Source: Ruminococcus sp. (GTDB lineage: Bacteria > Bacillota > Clostridia > Oscillospirales > Ruminococcaceae). From it: a stretch of 64,000 bases of DNA. Below, piece by piece: positions 8,829-17,479 of this stretch. Position 1 is the first letter of the stretch; each line of letters opens with the position of its first letter. The stretch is taken from contig JAILFN010000111.1 of assembly GCA_024697545.1 (NCBI GenBank), forward strand, positions 24,111 through 88,110, given 5' to 3'. Position numbers and translations under genes: made by a program. The notes beneath the pieces were generated by a model. That model searched no databases, was not told the origin of the DNA, and was given only the letters and a program-made list of their open reading frames with translations.

Positions 8829-9103
8829 CTTTCTGTACCTTCAATTGGACAGTTGCCTCTTATATATATTATAAGGAATAATGTCGAAACACCACGGTTT
8901 TACGCGGTTTCCGCGCGTTCACAGCTCAGTTGTGTGCCTATAACGGTATATATAAGAATTATCACCTGCCGCGTAACTTTAGTGTTACATATCCGGAAAA
9001 GCTCGGAATAATTCTCGTTAAAATAATTAATCAAATTCACATTATTGCCTATAATGAGCAGAATTCTATGTGCATATTGCCAAATAAACGGAGGGTCATT
9101 TTT

Positions 9104-9664
9104 ATGTATTTTCACGAAGATAACAAATCGGTTACAGGAAGTATTGACAGATTTGCAGGGATTGTTGTAAAATATATGACAGAACGCGGGCTTAGTATGT
9201 CCACAGCTGAAAGCTGCACAGGCGGTGCGCTCTCCGAAGCGATCACTTCGGTTGCAGGGGCATCAAAAATGTTCCTCGGCGGCGCGGTGACTTACACCGA
9301 AGAGCTTAAAATGAAGCTGCTCGGTGTCAGGAAACAAACGCTTGATATGTATTCGGTGTATTCGCGCGAAACGGCTCTTGAAATGAGTCGGGGAGTGCGC
9401 GGGCTCACCGGCGCTGATGTAGGCGTAGGTATCACGGGTATCGCGGGTCCCGACGGCGGGAGTCCGGATAAGCCGGTGGGTACGGTCTATGTCGCGGTCA
9501 GCTGCGATAAGGGTGAGATCGCCGAAAATCTCGCGCTCTATAATGAAGAGTTTTATGAAAAATTAGACAGGAGAAGCATTCGTGAGCTTACGGTGCTAAG
9601 AAGCCTTCAGTTGTTATACGGGCTTCTGACGGAAAAATATGATACCGAAAGGAACGACGCTTGA
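9104..9664 (+). CDS. cinA: CinA C-terminal-domain protein (NMN amidohydrolase)
   Basis: 186 residues, equal to the stand-alone CinA C-terminal domain. Diagnostic motifs are STAESCTGGALSEAIT and GVGITGIAGPDGGS with PVGTVYVAV. The family deamidates nicotinamide mononucleotide in pyridine-nucleotide recycling and in some species is co-expressed with competence or recombination genes; the N-terminal molybdopterin-like domain of full-length CinA is missing. GGAGG at 9090-9094 fixes ATG 9104; reading further upstream in frame has no support. The sortase gene begins 1 bp after the stop, so they are co-transcribed. Confidence 0.9.
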   Translation: MYFHEDNKSVTGSIDRFAGIVVKYMTERGLSMSTAESCTGGALSEAITSVAGASKMFLGGAVTYTEELKMKLLGVRKQTLDMYSVYSRETALEMSRGVRGLTGADVGVGITGIAGPDGGSPDKPVGTVYVAVSCDKGEIAENLALYNEEFYEKLDRRSIRELTVLRSLQLLYGLLTEKYDTERNDA

Positions 9665-9665
9665 T

Positions 9666-10730
9666 ATGTCTATGACAAATGAAACAACAGGGATAGATCG
9701 TGATAGGGATGATTCAAATTTCTTTATCCGATTCTTGAAATACTTCGTACCCTGGAAAGGTGACAAAGCTTCTGAGGTCTTCCGAAAGGTCGTCTTCGTC
9801 GCTTCCATCGCGCTGTTTTGTACTTCGGTCAATCAGCTTACCGATTTCCTTGAGACAGACAGGGGAACTTTAGAGTATACCTCCCAGATACAATCGCTTG
9901 AGCCCGATTTCTCCGATGAGATCAATATGGGTGAGATCGGTGCCGATGTCAATGACGGTTCTGCTCCCGAGAAGAGACAGCGTAAGGTTCAGCCCTGGGC
10001 AAAGGATCTTCTCAAAAGGAACAAGGAAGTCGTCGGCTGGATCAAGATCCCCGGGTTTTGCGATTCAAAAGGGAGCGAGTATATTAATTATCCGGTGTTA
10101 CAGCATAGTGACAACGAATATTACTTGACACACAACATCGATGACAAAGCTTATGAGTCGGGAAGCATTTATGCCGACTATAAGATACCGATCGATGAAA
10201 AGGGTCAGCCGGATAATATTACCATCTATGGTCACCATATGAGAAAGCTCGGCACTTCATTTACTCACCTCGCTGAGTACAAAAGCGGTGTCAAGTTTTT
10301 GAAAAAACACCCTGTAATTGAGTTCAACACTATCTATGACAGCAAAGAAGAGTATATCATAATCGGCTGCTTCGTAGGTGCGATAAATGAAGCGCAGGAT
10401 AACGGAAAGCTTTTCGATTACTGGCGCTACCGCAACTTTGACGATCAGGAATTCAAGTTCGACACATGGCTTGCGAATGTGAAGAAACAGTCTTGGTATT
10501 CCTGTGATGCCGTTTGTGATTACGATGATGATTACATCACCCTTTCGACCTGCTCCAATGAGGTCAAGGATATGAGATGGGTCGTGGTTGCTAAGAAACT
10601 GGGTAGTGATGACGATAAGGATGCGATAATCGCTTCTTATAAAGAAAAAAAGGACAAAGATATTTACTTCCCTCAGATCTGGCGAAACAGCTGGGGCAAC
10701 AAGAAAAAATATCTCGGCTGGAGCTACTGA
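9666..10730 (+). CDS. srtB: Class B sortase
   Basis: 354 residues. A cytoplasmic N-terminus, one helix (about residues 41-58) and an extracellular sortase fold. The catalytic triad is visible: His190 in IYGHH, Cys296 in TLSTC and Arg304 in MRWVVVAKK. Class B sortases anchor proteins to the wall or polymerise pilins; no LPxTG/NPxTG-type substrate was noticed in the window. In many Clostridia srtB homologues lie in housekeeping contexts like this one. The start ATG 9666 follows GAAAGGA by about 12 bases; an upstream in-frame ATG at 9639 lies inside cinA. The gene sits between cinA and a wall hydrolase. Confidence 0.9.
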   Translation: MSMTNETTGIDRDRDDSNFFIRFLKYFVPWKGDKASEVFRKVVFVASIALFCTSVNQLTDFLETDRGTLEYTSQIQSLEPDFSDEINMGEIGADVNDGSAPEKRQRKVQPWAKDLLKRNKEVVGWIKIPGFCDSKGSEYINYPVLQHSDNEYYLTHNIDDKAYESGSIYADYKIPIDEKGQPDNITIYGHHMRKLGTSFTHLAEYKSGVKFLKKHPVIEFNTIYDSKEEYIIIGCFVGAINEAQDNGKLFDYWRYRNFDDQEFKFDTWLANVKKQSWYSCDAVCDYDDDYITLSTCSNEVKDMRWVVVAKKLGSDDDKDAIIASYKEKKDKDIYFPQIWRNSWGNKKKYLGWSY

Positions 10731-10757
10731 TAAGCTCTCCGCAATGTCCGAAAACAG

Positions 10758-10806
10758 GATCCGTAAGTTCTCACAATTACGGATCGTGACAGCGGCACTT
10801 CGCTGT
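10758..10806 (+). promoter_or_regulatory. Two consecutive hairpins between sortase and hydrolase genes
   Basis: GATCCGTAA/TTACGGATC (10758-10766 with 10777-10785) is followed at once by GACAGCG/CGCTGTC (10787-10793 with 10800-10806). There is no T tract, and the second hairpin ends just before the ribosome site of the next gene. It may be a processing or translation-control element. Confidence 0.45.
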
Positions 10807-10825
10807 CGGAAAGGCAATGTGATAA

Positions 10826-11944
10826 ATGATGTATCTAAAACGATTAAAGACGGAGAATACCGATGATTCCTGCAAAGAGATCGCTTGCGTAAAGAAGGCA
10901 GGCACAGTCCTCGGAGCGGGTGCGATGGCTGTTATAGCAGTCGGAGCGGTCGGTATATATGCCTTGATCGGCGGAAGCAATATTCCCTCGAATAGCGCTA
11001 AGGCTGTAAGCGCATCAAAGGCGGTTGTAACAACAACAGCCTCGGATCCCGTTGAAGATCAGGACGAGACAGTTTCTCAGGCTGCCGTAACATGGAAAAA
11101 GGCAGGCATTGAGGAGTACAGCCTTGTGGTCGAGACTGTAAAGGCTACCAAGAATAACAAGAAAAAGACTACCACCAAGAAAAACGATGAGACTTCGGCT
11201 TCAAAGAAGTCAAAGTCCGAGACTACTACCGAACCTTCAACAAAAGCTTCAGAGACTGAGACTAAGCCCACCACCACAGAGCCTCAGACAACGGCTCCCG
11301 AAACGACAGCTCCCGAGACTAAGGACGATGACGTTAAGGATTGCGGTGTAATGACAATGTACACCACCGAGAAGGTCAACCTCAGAAAGGGTCCCTCTCT
11401 TAACGATAGTGTTCTTTCGGTCCTCTCCAAGGGCTGTGAGGTACTCGTTACCGGCTATACCGACGACTGGTACAGGGTCAAGGCAGACGGCGTGAACGGC
11501 TTCTGCATGAAGAGATATCTTTCGGAAGAGAAGCCTGCTGCTGAGGAGGAAAGCTCTAACAGCGGCATCATTGATTACAATGACGTTGAGTTCAATATGC
11601 TCTGCTATGTACTTCAGGGTGAGGTCGGAGATTGCTCCGAAGCGAGCAAGATCGCAGTTGCAAACGTTATCATTAACCGTGTGAAGTCTCCGCTTTTCCC
11701 CGATTCCATCGAGGGCGTGCTCACTCAGAGCGGTCAGTTTGATGCTATCTGGGGCTATTACAACGGAACTACGGTTCCTACCTCCAACACCATTGATTGT
11801 GCAAAGCGTGCACTTTCGGGTGAGGATAACATAGGTGAAGCCGTTTACTACTACGCTCCCATGTATTGCAGTCCCGAGACCGCGGCATGGTTTGAGTCGC
11901 TCACATTCTGTGCAGAGATAGACGGTCAGAGATATTTCAAGTAA
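10826..11944 (+). CDS. SH3-domain cell-wall hydrolase of the SleB (Hydrolase_2) family
   Basis: 372 residues. A short cytoplasmic tail and helix (about residues 28-52) are followed by a Lys/Thr/Glu/Pro-rich linker, a bacterial SH3 domain (KVNLRKGPSLNDSVL...GFCMKRYL) and a C-terminal Hydrolase_2 domain with the catalytic Glu in LQGEVGD and the conserved VANVIINRV and FDAIW segments. The family are lytic transglycosylases or amidases acting on peptidoglycan; SleB itself degrades spore cortex. The SH3 wall-binding domain and linker suggest a vegetative wall enzyme as much as a spore one. It lies between the sortase and spoIID genes, and a ypeB gene occurs elsewhere in the window. Confidence 0.85.
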   Translation: MMYLKRLKTENTDDSCKEIACVKKAGTVLGAGAMAVIAVGAVGIYALIGGSNIPSNSAKAVSASKAVVTTTASDPVEDQDETVSQAAVTWKKAGIEEYSLVVETVKATKNNKKKTTTKKNDETSASKKSKSETTTEPSTKASETETKPTTTEPQTTAPETTAPETKDDDVKDCGVMTMYTTEKVNLRKGPSLNDSVLSVLSKGCEVLVTGYTDDWYRVKADGVNGFCMKRYLSEEKPAAEEESSNSGIIDYNDVEFNMLCYVLQGEVGDCSEASKIAVANVIINRVKSPLFPDSIEGVLTQSGQFDAIWGYYNGTTVPTSNTIDCAKRALSGEDNIGEAVYYYAPMYCSPETAAWFESLTFCAEIDGQRYFK

Positions 11945-11950
11945 TAAATA

Positions 11951-11981
11951 ATTCGGCGTGTTTTTCATAAGTGCGCCGAAT
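11951..11981 (+). terminator. Hairpin between hydrolase and spoIID genes
   Basis: ATTCGGCG (11951-11958) pairs with CGCCGAAT (11974-11981), followed by TTTCGTTAT. It is a weak terminator or attenuator and may only reduce read-through into spoIID. Confidence 0.45.
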
Positions 11982-12005
11982 TTCGTTATATGATAGGACA
12001 TTGAA

Positions 12006-13286
12006 ATGAAGAATTCTACTAAAAGATTGCTTGTACAGGTCGGATCCTTTACACTTGGTGCGGGGCTTATCGCAGCCAACGGCTTGTACGTTTTCACAAA
12101 GAATAAGCCTCATCTTACCCATAACGCCCCCGTTGTTCAGACTTCGGGTATGGAAGATGAGATCACCGAGGTTTCGGCACAGGTGGTCGAGCAGATCAAT
12201 TCGTCCGCGAAAAACCGCATTGAGGCAAACACCGTCAGGACGCTTACCGCTTCCGATGTTTCGCTTCCGACAGGCAGCACCATGACAAAGGCTTCGATCG
12301 ACGATTATCAGCTCGCCCTGAAGATCGACACCAAGAAGACCAAAGAGGAGATCGAGTATGAGAACCGATATGATGCTTCTTATGATATCGACTCTACGGT
12401 CATATATGATCCCCACCCGACTGCACTCAATTACACCGAGACCCGCGATGTTTCCTCGGAGTTTTACACCATACACGATATAATCTCGGGCAACGACTAT
12501 ACGATGAACGCCCATGAGATGCTCTGTCAGATGGTTTACAGCGAGATCGGTTCAAGCTGGGACGAGGACGCCATCAAGGCGCAGGTCGTTGCCGCTTATT
12601 CTTACCTCCGCTTCAACGATTCCATCAACCGCATTCCCGATGTCGGCCTCAAGCCCGATTACCCTTCAAAGATCGAAAAGTGCGTAAAGGCTGTCGAGGG
12701 ACAGGCTGTCTACTACGATAACGAGATCATAAACGCTGTCTACTCGGCTTCAACGGCGGGTTATTCCGTCGAGAGCGAGCGTATCTGGGACGTTTACTAT
12801 CCCTACCTCCGCGCAGTTGTCAGCAAATTTGACTGCGAAGACCCCAATTACGGACTGCTGAACGAGTACTCCTACGCTGAGCTCAAATCGATCCTCGAGG
12901 GAGCGCTTGGCATCAAGATGTCCGATAACGTTGACAACTGGTTCGTGGTCGATGATATTTACAGCGGACGCTATGTCGGCTACATAACCATCGACGGTCA
13001 GAAGCGCATCACTGCGCGCACGCTTCAGGATACCCTTGATCTTAAATCTCAGGCGTTCACAATAAAGATCGAGGACAACAAGATAAAGATCTACACCTTC
13101 GGCTGGGGCCACGGCGTAGGTATGTCGCAGTGGGGTGCCTGCAATTACGCCGCAAACGGCTATAAGTACGACCAGATACTCCGCCACTATTACCTCAACA
13201 CCGATATCAGAGTATCGGATGTCAACAAAAAAGCCGTTCGCCGCGGTTCGGCGTATCTTACACCCTCTTCGGACAGCGAAGAATAA
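12006..13286 (+). CDS. spoIID: SpoIID-type lytic transglycosylase
   Basis: 426 residues. One N-terminal helix (about residues 10-27), a variable linker of about 140 residues, then the SpoIID domain: the catalytic Glu lies in MVYSEIGSSWDEDAIKAQ, and the C-terminal signature GWGHGVGMSQWGACNYAANG is intact. In endospore formers SpoIID acts with SpoIIP and SpoIIM to cut septal peptidoglycan during engulfment; SpoIID-like proteins also occur in non-sporing cells. The extra linker before the domain makes it longer than B. subtilis SpoIID (about 340). TAGGA precedes ATG 12006. It follows the hydrolase gene and is followed by a short hairpin and maf. Confidence 0.88.
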   Translation: MKNSTKRLLVQVGSFTLGAGLIAANGLYVFTKNKPHLTHNAPVVQTSGMEDEITEVSAQVVEQINSSAKNRIEANTVRTLTASDVSLPTGSTMTKASIDDYQLALKIDTKKTKEEIEYENRYDASYDIDSTVIYDPHPTALNYTETRDVSSEFYTIHDIISGNDYTMNAHEMLCQMVYSEIGSSWDEDAIKAQVVAAYSYLRFNDSINRIPDVGLKPDYPSKIEKCVKAVEGQAVYYDNEIINAVYSASTAGYSVESERIWDVYYPYLRAVVSKFDCEDPNYGLLNEYSYAELKSILEGALGIKMSDNVDNWFVVDDIYSGRYVGYITIDGQKRITARTLQDTLDLKSQAFTIKIEDNKIKIYTFGWGHGVGMSQWGACNYAANGYKYDQILRHYYLNTDIRVSDVNKKAVRRGSAYLTPSSDSEE

Positions 13287-13306
13287 TGTAAAGCAATATA
13301 ACTTGT

Positions 13307-13330
13307 CAAGGACTGCTGAGGCAGTCCTTG
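13307..13330 (+). terminator. Short hairpin between spoIID and maf
   Basis: CAAGGACTGC (13307-13316) pairs perfectly with GCAGTCCTTG (13321-13330) around TGAG. Only TTT follows, so termination is probably partial. Confidence 0.55.
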
Positions 13331-13348
13331 TTTGCAGGAGGAGAGATC

Positions 13349-13954
13349 ATGTACATAAAAGCCAGAGAGATCCTGATGAATAAAAGAGTTGTCTTGGCTT
13401 CAAAGTCCCCGCGCCGCAAGGAACTGCTTCATCTGCTCACCGACAGATTTGAGGTTATTCCCGCCGAGGGCGAGGAATCTGCACCCGCCGATCTTCGCGC
13501 CGAGCAAGTCCCGATATATCTTGCAGACTTAAAGTGCAGGGAAGTTGCCGGGCGCTGCCGCCCCGATGATGATACTATCGTCATCGGCTGCGATACCGTC
13601 GTTATCAGCAGCGGCAAGGTTCTCGGAAAGCCCGCCGACGAACAGGACGCTCTTAATATGCTGTCCGAACTCGCGGGAAAGTCGCATAAAGTCGTCAGCG
13701 GACTGAGTGTATTCAGCCGCGGAAGATACCTCACGGGTGCAGGTATGGCTTCGGTAACATTTTATCCCCCCGATGAAGAGCAGCTAATGTCCTACATTGC
13801 CACCGGCGAGCCTATGGATAAAGCAGGCGCTTACGGCATTCAGGGTATAGGCGGTCTGCTCGTCAGGGAGATAAGCGGCGATTACAACAGCGTGGTGGGT
13901 CTGCCCGTAAATGAACTCGCCCGCCTTATCACGGAGCTTGCGTCAGATGATTGA
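13349..13954 (+). CDS. maf: Maf-family nucleotide pyrophosphatase
   Basis: 201 residues. Motifs SKSPRRKELL near the start, GCDTVV and the MDKAGAYGIQGIGG segment define Maf/YhdE proteins, which hydrolyse non-canonical or pyrimidine nucleoside triphosphates and are linked to septum control. CAGGAGGAG just upstream selects ATG 13349; another ATG at 13376 would give a shorter protein that still contains the fold. It overlaps the dprA start by 8 bp, indicating translational coupling. Confidence 0.92.
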   Translation: MYIKAREILMNKRVVLASKSPRRKELLHLLTDRFEVIPAEGEESAPADLRAEQVPIYLADLKCREVAGRCRPDDDTIVIGCDTVVISSGKVLGKPADEQDALNMLSELAGKSHKVVSGLSVFSRGRYLTGAGMASVTFYPPDEEQLMSYIATGEPMDKAGAYGIQGIGGLLVREISGDYNSVVGLPVNELARLITELASDD

Positions 13955-14828
13955 TCCCGAACTGACAGCCCTCTGGCTGCGTATAACCCTCGCTTTCGGC
14001 TTCGGCGGTTCTAAAAAATGGCAGTACATAGACATAGACGACCCAAAAGAAAGCATTGCGAAGCTGTCAAGCAATGTGGCTTTGCAGAATGACAGGCATA
14101 TCAACAAGTACAGAAATGTGTCAAGCAAACAAATTGACAGCATTATCGACCTCTGCAAACGCAACGATATAGTTATTATCACGCCCTCCGATGAAGAGTA
14201 CCCCGCAAAGCTCCGCTGCCTTGTAGATCCGCCCTCGGCATTGTTCGTGCTGGGCGACGTGAAGAAGGTCTTCGATGTCCCGTCGGTCGCGGTCGTCGGT
14301 GCCAGGGAGAGCTGCGAATACTCTCAGCAGCTTGCAAAGGTATTCTCGTCTTCACTTGCACGCTACGGTGTCAATGTGATAAGCGGCTTTGCAAGAGGCA
14401 TCGACCGCTGCGCCCATGTCGGTGCTCTCGAACAGCAGGGCACTACTGCCGCAGTCCTCGGCTGCGGTATCCTTCACGATTACCCAAAAGGCACCATGCG
14501 CCTGAAACGCCTCATCGCCGAGCACGGCGCCGTTATTTCCGAATACCTGCCGACAACTACTCCCGCAAAGGAGTACTTCAAGGTCCGCAATCGTATAATA
14601 AGCGGTCTGTCCGACTGCGTGCTGGTCGTTGAAGCTTCCGAACGCAGCGGCTCGCTGAATACCGTAAACCACGCCCTCGAGCAGGGCAAGGATGTGTTCG
14701 TGATACCGCCGCACGATCTGTTCGATCCCGCCTTCGACGGTCAGAGCGCTCTGCTGCTTGACGGCGCACAGATAGCGGTAGATCCCGAGCAGATATCCGA
14801 TCACCTGATGCGTCTTTACGGACTTTAA
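13947..14828 (+). CDS. dprA: DNA-processing protein DprA/Smf
   Basis: 293 residues. The Rossmann-like DprA core is clear: VAVVGARE, VISGFARGIDRCAH, AVLGCGI, NRIISGLSDCVLVVEASERSGSL, and KDVFVIPP. The protein protects incoming single-stranded DNA and loads RecA during transformation; it is widespread beyond competent species. An N-terminal helical region of about 90 residues precedes the core, and the usual C-terminal winged-helix domain is missing or minimal. ATG 13947 overlaps the maf stop, with GGAG 11 bases upstream. No terminator is evident after the stop. Confidence 0.92.
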   Translation: MIDPELTALWLRITLAFGFGGSKKWQYIDIDDPKESIAKLSSNVALQNDRHINKYRNVSSKQIDSIIDLCKRNDIVIITPSDEEYPAKLRCLVDPPSALFVLGDVKKVFDVPSVAVVGARESCEYSQQLAKVFSSSLARYGVNVISGFARGIDRCAHVGALEQQGTTAAVLGCGILHDYPKGTMRLKRLIAEHGAVISEYLPTTTPAKEYFKVRNRIISGLSDCVLVVEASERSGSLNTVNHALEQGKDVFVIPPHDLFDPAFDGQSALLLDGAQIAVDPEQISDHLMRLYGL

Positions 14829-14905
14829 TGATGTGTGAAAACTGTTAATTTTGGAAATATTCCGCAATTGTTTAAAAAAAAATCACATTAATTTTGAAAA
14901 AACAC

Positions 14906-14934
14906 TTGCATTACCTTCCAAGATGTAGTATAAT
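14906..14934 (+). promoter_or_regulatory. Sigma-A promoter of the GAPDH gene
   Basis: TTGCAT (14906-14911) and TATAAT (14929-14934) have a 17-bp spacer. The leader of about 65 nt contains a small ACAGCG/CGCTGT stem (14945-14968) and ends with AGGAGG at 14990-14995. Confidence 0.85.
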
Positions 14935-15004
14935 AACTTTATGTACAGCGGCAGATGATGTACGCTGTCTTGACTGAACTAAATTTTTTAGGAGGTTTTT
15001 TTCT

Positions 15005-16042
15005 ATGTCAGTTAAAGTTGCTATTAATGGTTTCGGCCGTATCGGTCGTCTCGCATTCAGACAGATGTTTGGTGCAGAGGGTTATGAGGTTGTAGCTATC
15101 AACGACCTTACCAAGCCCTCCATGCTCGCAGACCTGCTCAAGTATGATACCGCTCAGGGCGGCTACTGCGGCAAGATCGGTGAGAATCTCCACACCGTAG
15201 AGGCTGATGACGAGGCCGGCACCATCACTGTTGACGGCAAGACCCTTAAGATCTACGCTAAGGCTAACGCTGCTGAGCTCCCCTGGGGCGAGATCGGCGT
15301 TGACGTTGTTCTCGAGTGCACAGGTTTCTACTGCTCCAAGGACAAGAGCCAGGCTCACATCGATGCAGGCGCTAAGAAGGTCGTTATCTCTGCTCCCGCA
15401 GGCAATGACCTCAAGACTATCGTATTCTCTGTAAACGAGAACACCCTGACTGCTGATGATACCATCATCTCCGCTGCTTCCTGCACCACCAACTGCCTCG
15501 CTCCTATGGCTAAGGCTCTTAACGATTATGCTCCTATCCAGAGCGGTATCATGAGCACTATCCATGCTTACACCGGCGACCAGATGATTCTCGACGGTCC
15601 TCACAGAAAGGGCGACCTGAGAAGAGCAAGAGCAGGTGCTGCTAACATCGTTCCTAACTCCACCGGCGCTGCTAAGGCTATCGGTCTCGTTATCCCCGAG
15701 CTGAACGGCAAGCTCATCGGCTCCGCTCAGAGAGTTCCTGTTCCTACCGGTTCCACCACCATCCTTACCGCTGTTGTAAAGGGTGCTGACGTTACCGTTG
15801 ACGGCATCAACGCTGCTATGAAGGCTGCTGCTTCCGAGTCCTTCGGTTACAACACCGATCCTATCGTTTCTTCTGACGTTATCGGCATGAGATACGGTTC
15901 GCTGTTCGATGCTACTCAGACCATGGTTTCCAAGATCGCTGACGACCTCTATGAGGTACAGGTAGTTTCTTGGTATGACAACGAGAATAGCTACACCAGC
16001 CAGATGGTTAGAACCATCAAGTATTTCGCAGAGCTTGCATAA
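15005..16042 (+). CDS. gap: Glyceraldehyde-3-phosphate dehydrogenase, NAD-type
   Basis: 345 residues, full length. It has the N-terminal nucleotide-binding motif [14 protein letters not shown] after the second strand (Asp favouring NAD over NADP), the catalytic SCTTNC with Cys160, and the C-terminal [13 protein letters not shown]. It converts glyceraldehyde-3-phosphate to 1,3-bisphosphoglycerate in glycolysis. Its codon use is strongly biased to a few codons, as in other highly expressed genes. It is monocistronic between a good promoter and a strong terminator, while pgk, tpiA and gpmI lie about 27 kb away. Confidence 0.97.
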   Translation: MSVKVAINGFGRIGRLAFRQMFGAEGYEVVAINDLTKPSMLADLLKYDTAQGGYCGKIGENLHTVEADDEAGTITVDGKTLKIYAKANAAELPWGEIGVDVVLECTGFYCSKDKSQAHIDAGAKKVVISAPAGNDLKTIVFSVNENTLTADDTIISAASCTTNCLAPMAKALNDYAPIQSGIMSTIHAYTGDQMILDGPHRKGDLRRARAGAANIVPNSTGAAKAIGLVIPELNGKLIGSAQRVPVPTGSTTILTAVVKGADVTVDGINAAMKAAASESFGYNTDPIVSSDVIGMRYGSLFDATQTMVSKIADDLYEVQVVSWYDNENSYTSQMVRTIKYFAELA

Positions 16043-16068
16043 TTTTAGCTGACAAGTGAAATAATATC

Positions 16069-16103
16069 AAGACTCTCCTGCTTTGAGCGGGGGAGTCTTT
16101 TTT
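16069..16103 (+). terminator. Terminator of gap
   Basis: A 14-bp stem (16069-16082 with 16086-16099, two G-U pairs) is followed by a T run. Confidence 0.9.
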
Positions 16104-16159
16104 GTTTGTTGCGGTTAATTTTTGATTTGTAAATGTGGAATAATTATGTAAAAAGTATG

Positions 16160-16188
16160 TTGAAAATTTAATTGATATATGTTATAAT
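16160..16188 (+). promoter_or_regulatory. Sigma-A promoter of the lipoprotein gene
   Basis: TTGAAA (16160-16165) and TATAAT (16183-16188) are 17 bp apart, about 50 bp before the start codon. Confidence 0.8.
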
Positions 16189-16241
16189 ATAGTCAAAGCT
16201 GTACCCGGTTTTTGGCGGTACGGGGAAATGGAGATGATCTT

Positions 16242-17351
16242 ATGAAAAAGTTAGCAGCATTCGCTCTTGCGATGATAATGTGTCTCGGAATGGTGTCCTG
16301 CGGTGACATCGGTTCCGATAAGGACGGAGATGATAAGAAGGAGACTAAGGCGACAACTGCCGCCAAGTCCGGTGAGGGCGGCGATAATGATGCCGAGACT
16401 GAGGCTACAGAGCCGGAAGAGCCCAAAGCTGACGTTGAGTCTGTCGAGCTTACTAACTCGCTTCTCGGCATGAAGCTCACCTTCGATGTTCCCAAGTTTG
16501 AAGGCTGGGAGATCAGCGAACCGGAGCAGGATGAAGACCATGCGAGTATGGATATGAAGTATTATTACGAGGTCGACGGAAGCAAGACCTGGTGCAGCAT
16601 TGACGTATACCTCGTTGCCGATAATACAAACGGTCTGGACTGGTTCATCGAGCAGAACGAGCCTATCCCCAATACCGAATATACCGGATATATCAACGGT
16701 CACTCGAGAGCTCAGGACTGCCCCATGTTTTTCTATACCGAGGACTACTTTGACGGCAAAGCAAGAGCCGATGTCAGCGTTCGTAATATTAACGAAAATA
16801 TGGATCCCGACAAGTACGCCGAGCTTGTTGAGACTATCCAGAAATCCGTTAAGGTCGAAATTCTCGATACCAACGGTCTTTATGACGCAGACGGCAACCT
16901 GCTCACTGTTGACGGCGCATTCAGCATTCCCCCTTCTGTCAATATCGGCGGCACCGATGCTGAAGTCGTATTCAAAACTTACAACAGAACGCTCCATGCC
17001 CGCACCGATTTCAATGATGGTGAGGATGATATCAGCATACACGAAGCAGGCAACGTTGATGGCGATCTTTTTGAATCTTTCATCGAAAAGCACACCGATG
17101 ACAAAGCTTACGATTGTGAAGTCGGCGGCTACCCCGCAAGAGGCAGACTGTGGAACGATTTCGGCACCCTTACAGCCGAATATATCGTGCAGTTCGATGA
17201 TGAGACTTTTTATGAGTTCTATGTAACTTCAAAGGGAAGTCTTGACCTTGCCGCGATCAATGAGATGATGAACGGCGCAGAACGCGGCGACCTCGAAAAG
17301 AAGATGAACGGTCACCTCAATGATTTCGTAGCTGCTATGAAAAAGCTCTGA
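16242..17351 (+). CDS. Secreted lipoprotein of unknown function
   Basis: 369 residues. It begins with a lipoprotein signal peptide ending in the lipobox LGMVSC (Cys20), followed by an acidic Lys/Asp/Glu/Thr linker and a beta-rich ectodomain without recognisable catalytic motifs. Asp/Glu/Tyr content and repeated short beta-strand segments suggest a surface-exposed binding or stress lipoprotein. ATG 16242 is supported by GGAG at 16230-16233; an earlier in-frame ATG at 16212 would bury the signal peptide. Monocistronic, with its own promoter and terminator. Confidence 0.85.
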   Translation: MKKLAAFALAMIMCLGMVSCGDIGSDKDGDDKKETKATTAAKSGEGGDNDAETEATEPEEPKADVESVELTNSLLGMKLTFDVPKFEGWEISEPEQDEDHASMDMKYYYEVDGSKTWCSIDVYLVADNTNGLDWFIEQNEPIPNTEYTGYINGHSRAQDCPMFFYTEDYFDGKARADVSVRNINENMDPDKYAELVETIQKSVKVEILDTNGLYDADGNLLTVDGAFSIPPSVNIGGTDAEVVFKTYNRTLHARTDFNDGEDDISIHEAGNVDGDLFESFIEKHTDDKAYDCEVGGYPARGRLWNDFGTLTAEYIVQFDDETFYEFYVTSKGSLDLAAINEMMNGAERGDLEKKMNGHLNDFVAAMKKL

Positions 17352-17370
17352 TATAGCTGCACAAATAACA

Positions 17371-17402
17371 AAAGCTGCACGTTTATGCCGTGCAGCTTTT
17401 TT
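17371..17402. terminator. Terminator shared by the lipoprotein gene and the minus-strand kinase operon
   Basis: AAAGCTGCAC (17371-17380) and GTGCAGCTTT (17390-17399) form a perfect 10-bp stem with T runs usable on both strands. Confidence 0.88.
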
Positions 17403-17479
17403 GCGTTTTATCCCATGTATCGCCCGAGATCAATGTCCGTCGTCAGGTAATGCTCCGTACTGTCGGGCGGTCCTCGGTC

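Larger units (their letters stand above)
8609..9103 (+). other. Long non-coding regulatory gap upstream of cinA
   Basis: 495 bp without a credible gene. It holds weak promoter-like pairs (TTGCAT 8663 / TAATAC 8686; TTGGAC 8845 / TATTAT 8867), a LexA-like box at 8741-8754, a 9-bp inverted repeat GTTACAGAA/TTCTGTAAC (8794-8828) and a GC-rich CGCGGTTTCCGCG hairpin near 8905. A 20-codon reading frame at 8881 has its AAGGA too close to the ATG to be convincing. The region presumably controls the cinA-sortase-hydrolase-spoIID run. Confidence 0.5.

Noticed and set aside
8881..8943. 20-codon frame in the cinA upstream gap
   Set aside because: AAGGA is only about 3 bases from the ATG and the product has no features.
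8930..9103. N-terminal extension of cinA
   Set aside because: The frame is open, but GGAGG and family length place the start at 9104, and the extension is AT-rich with no family match.
14945..14968. Riboswitch or CggR-type operator before gap
   Set aside because: Only a 6-bp stem with a 12-nt loop; no repeat pattern of a known regulator or riboswitch core.
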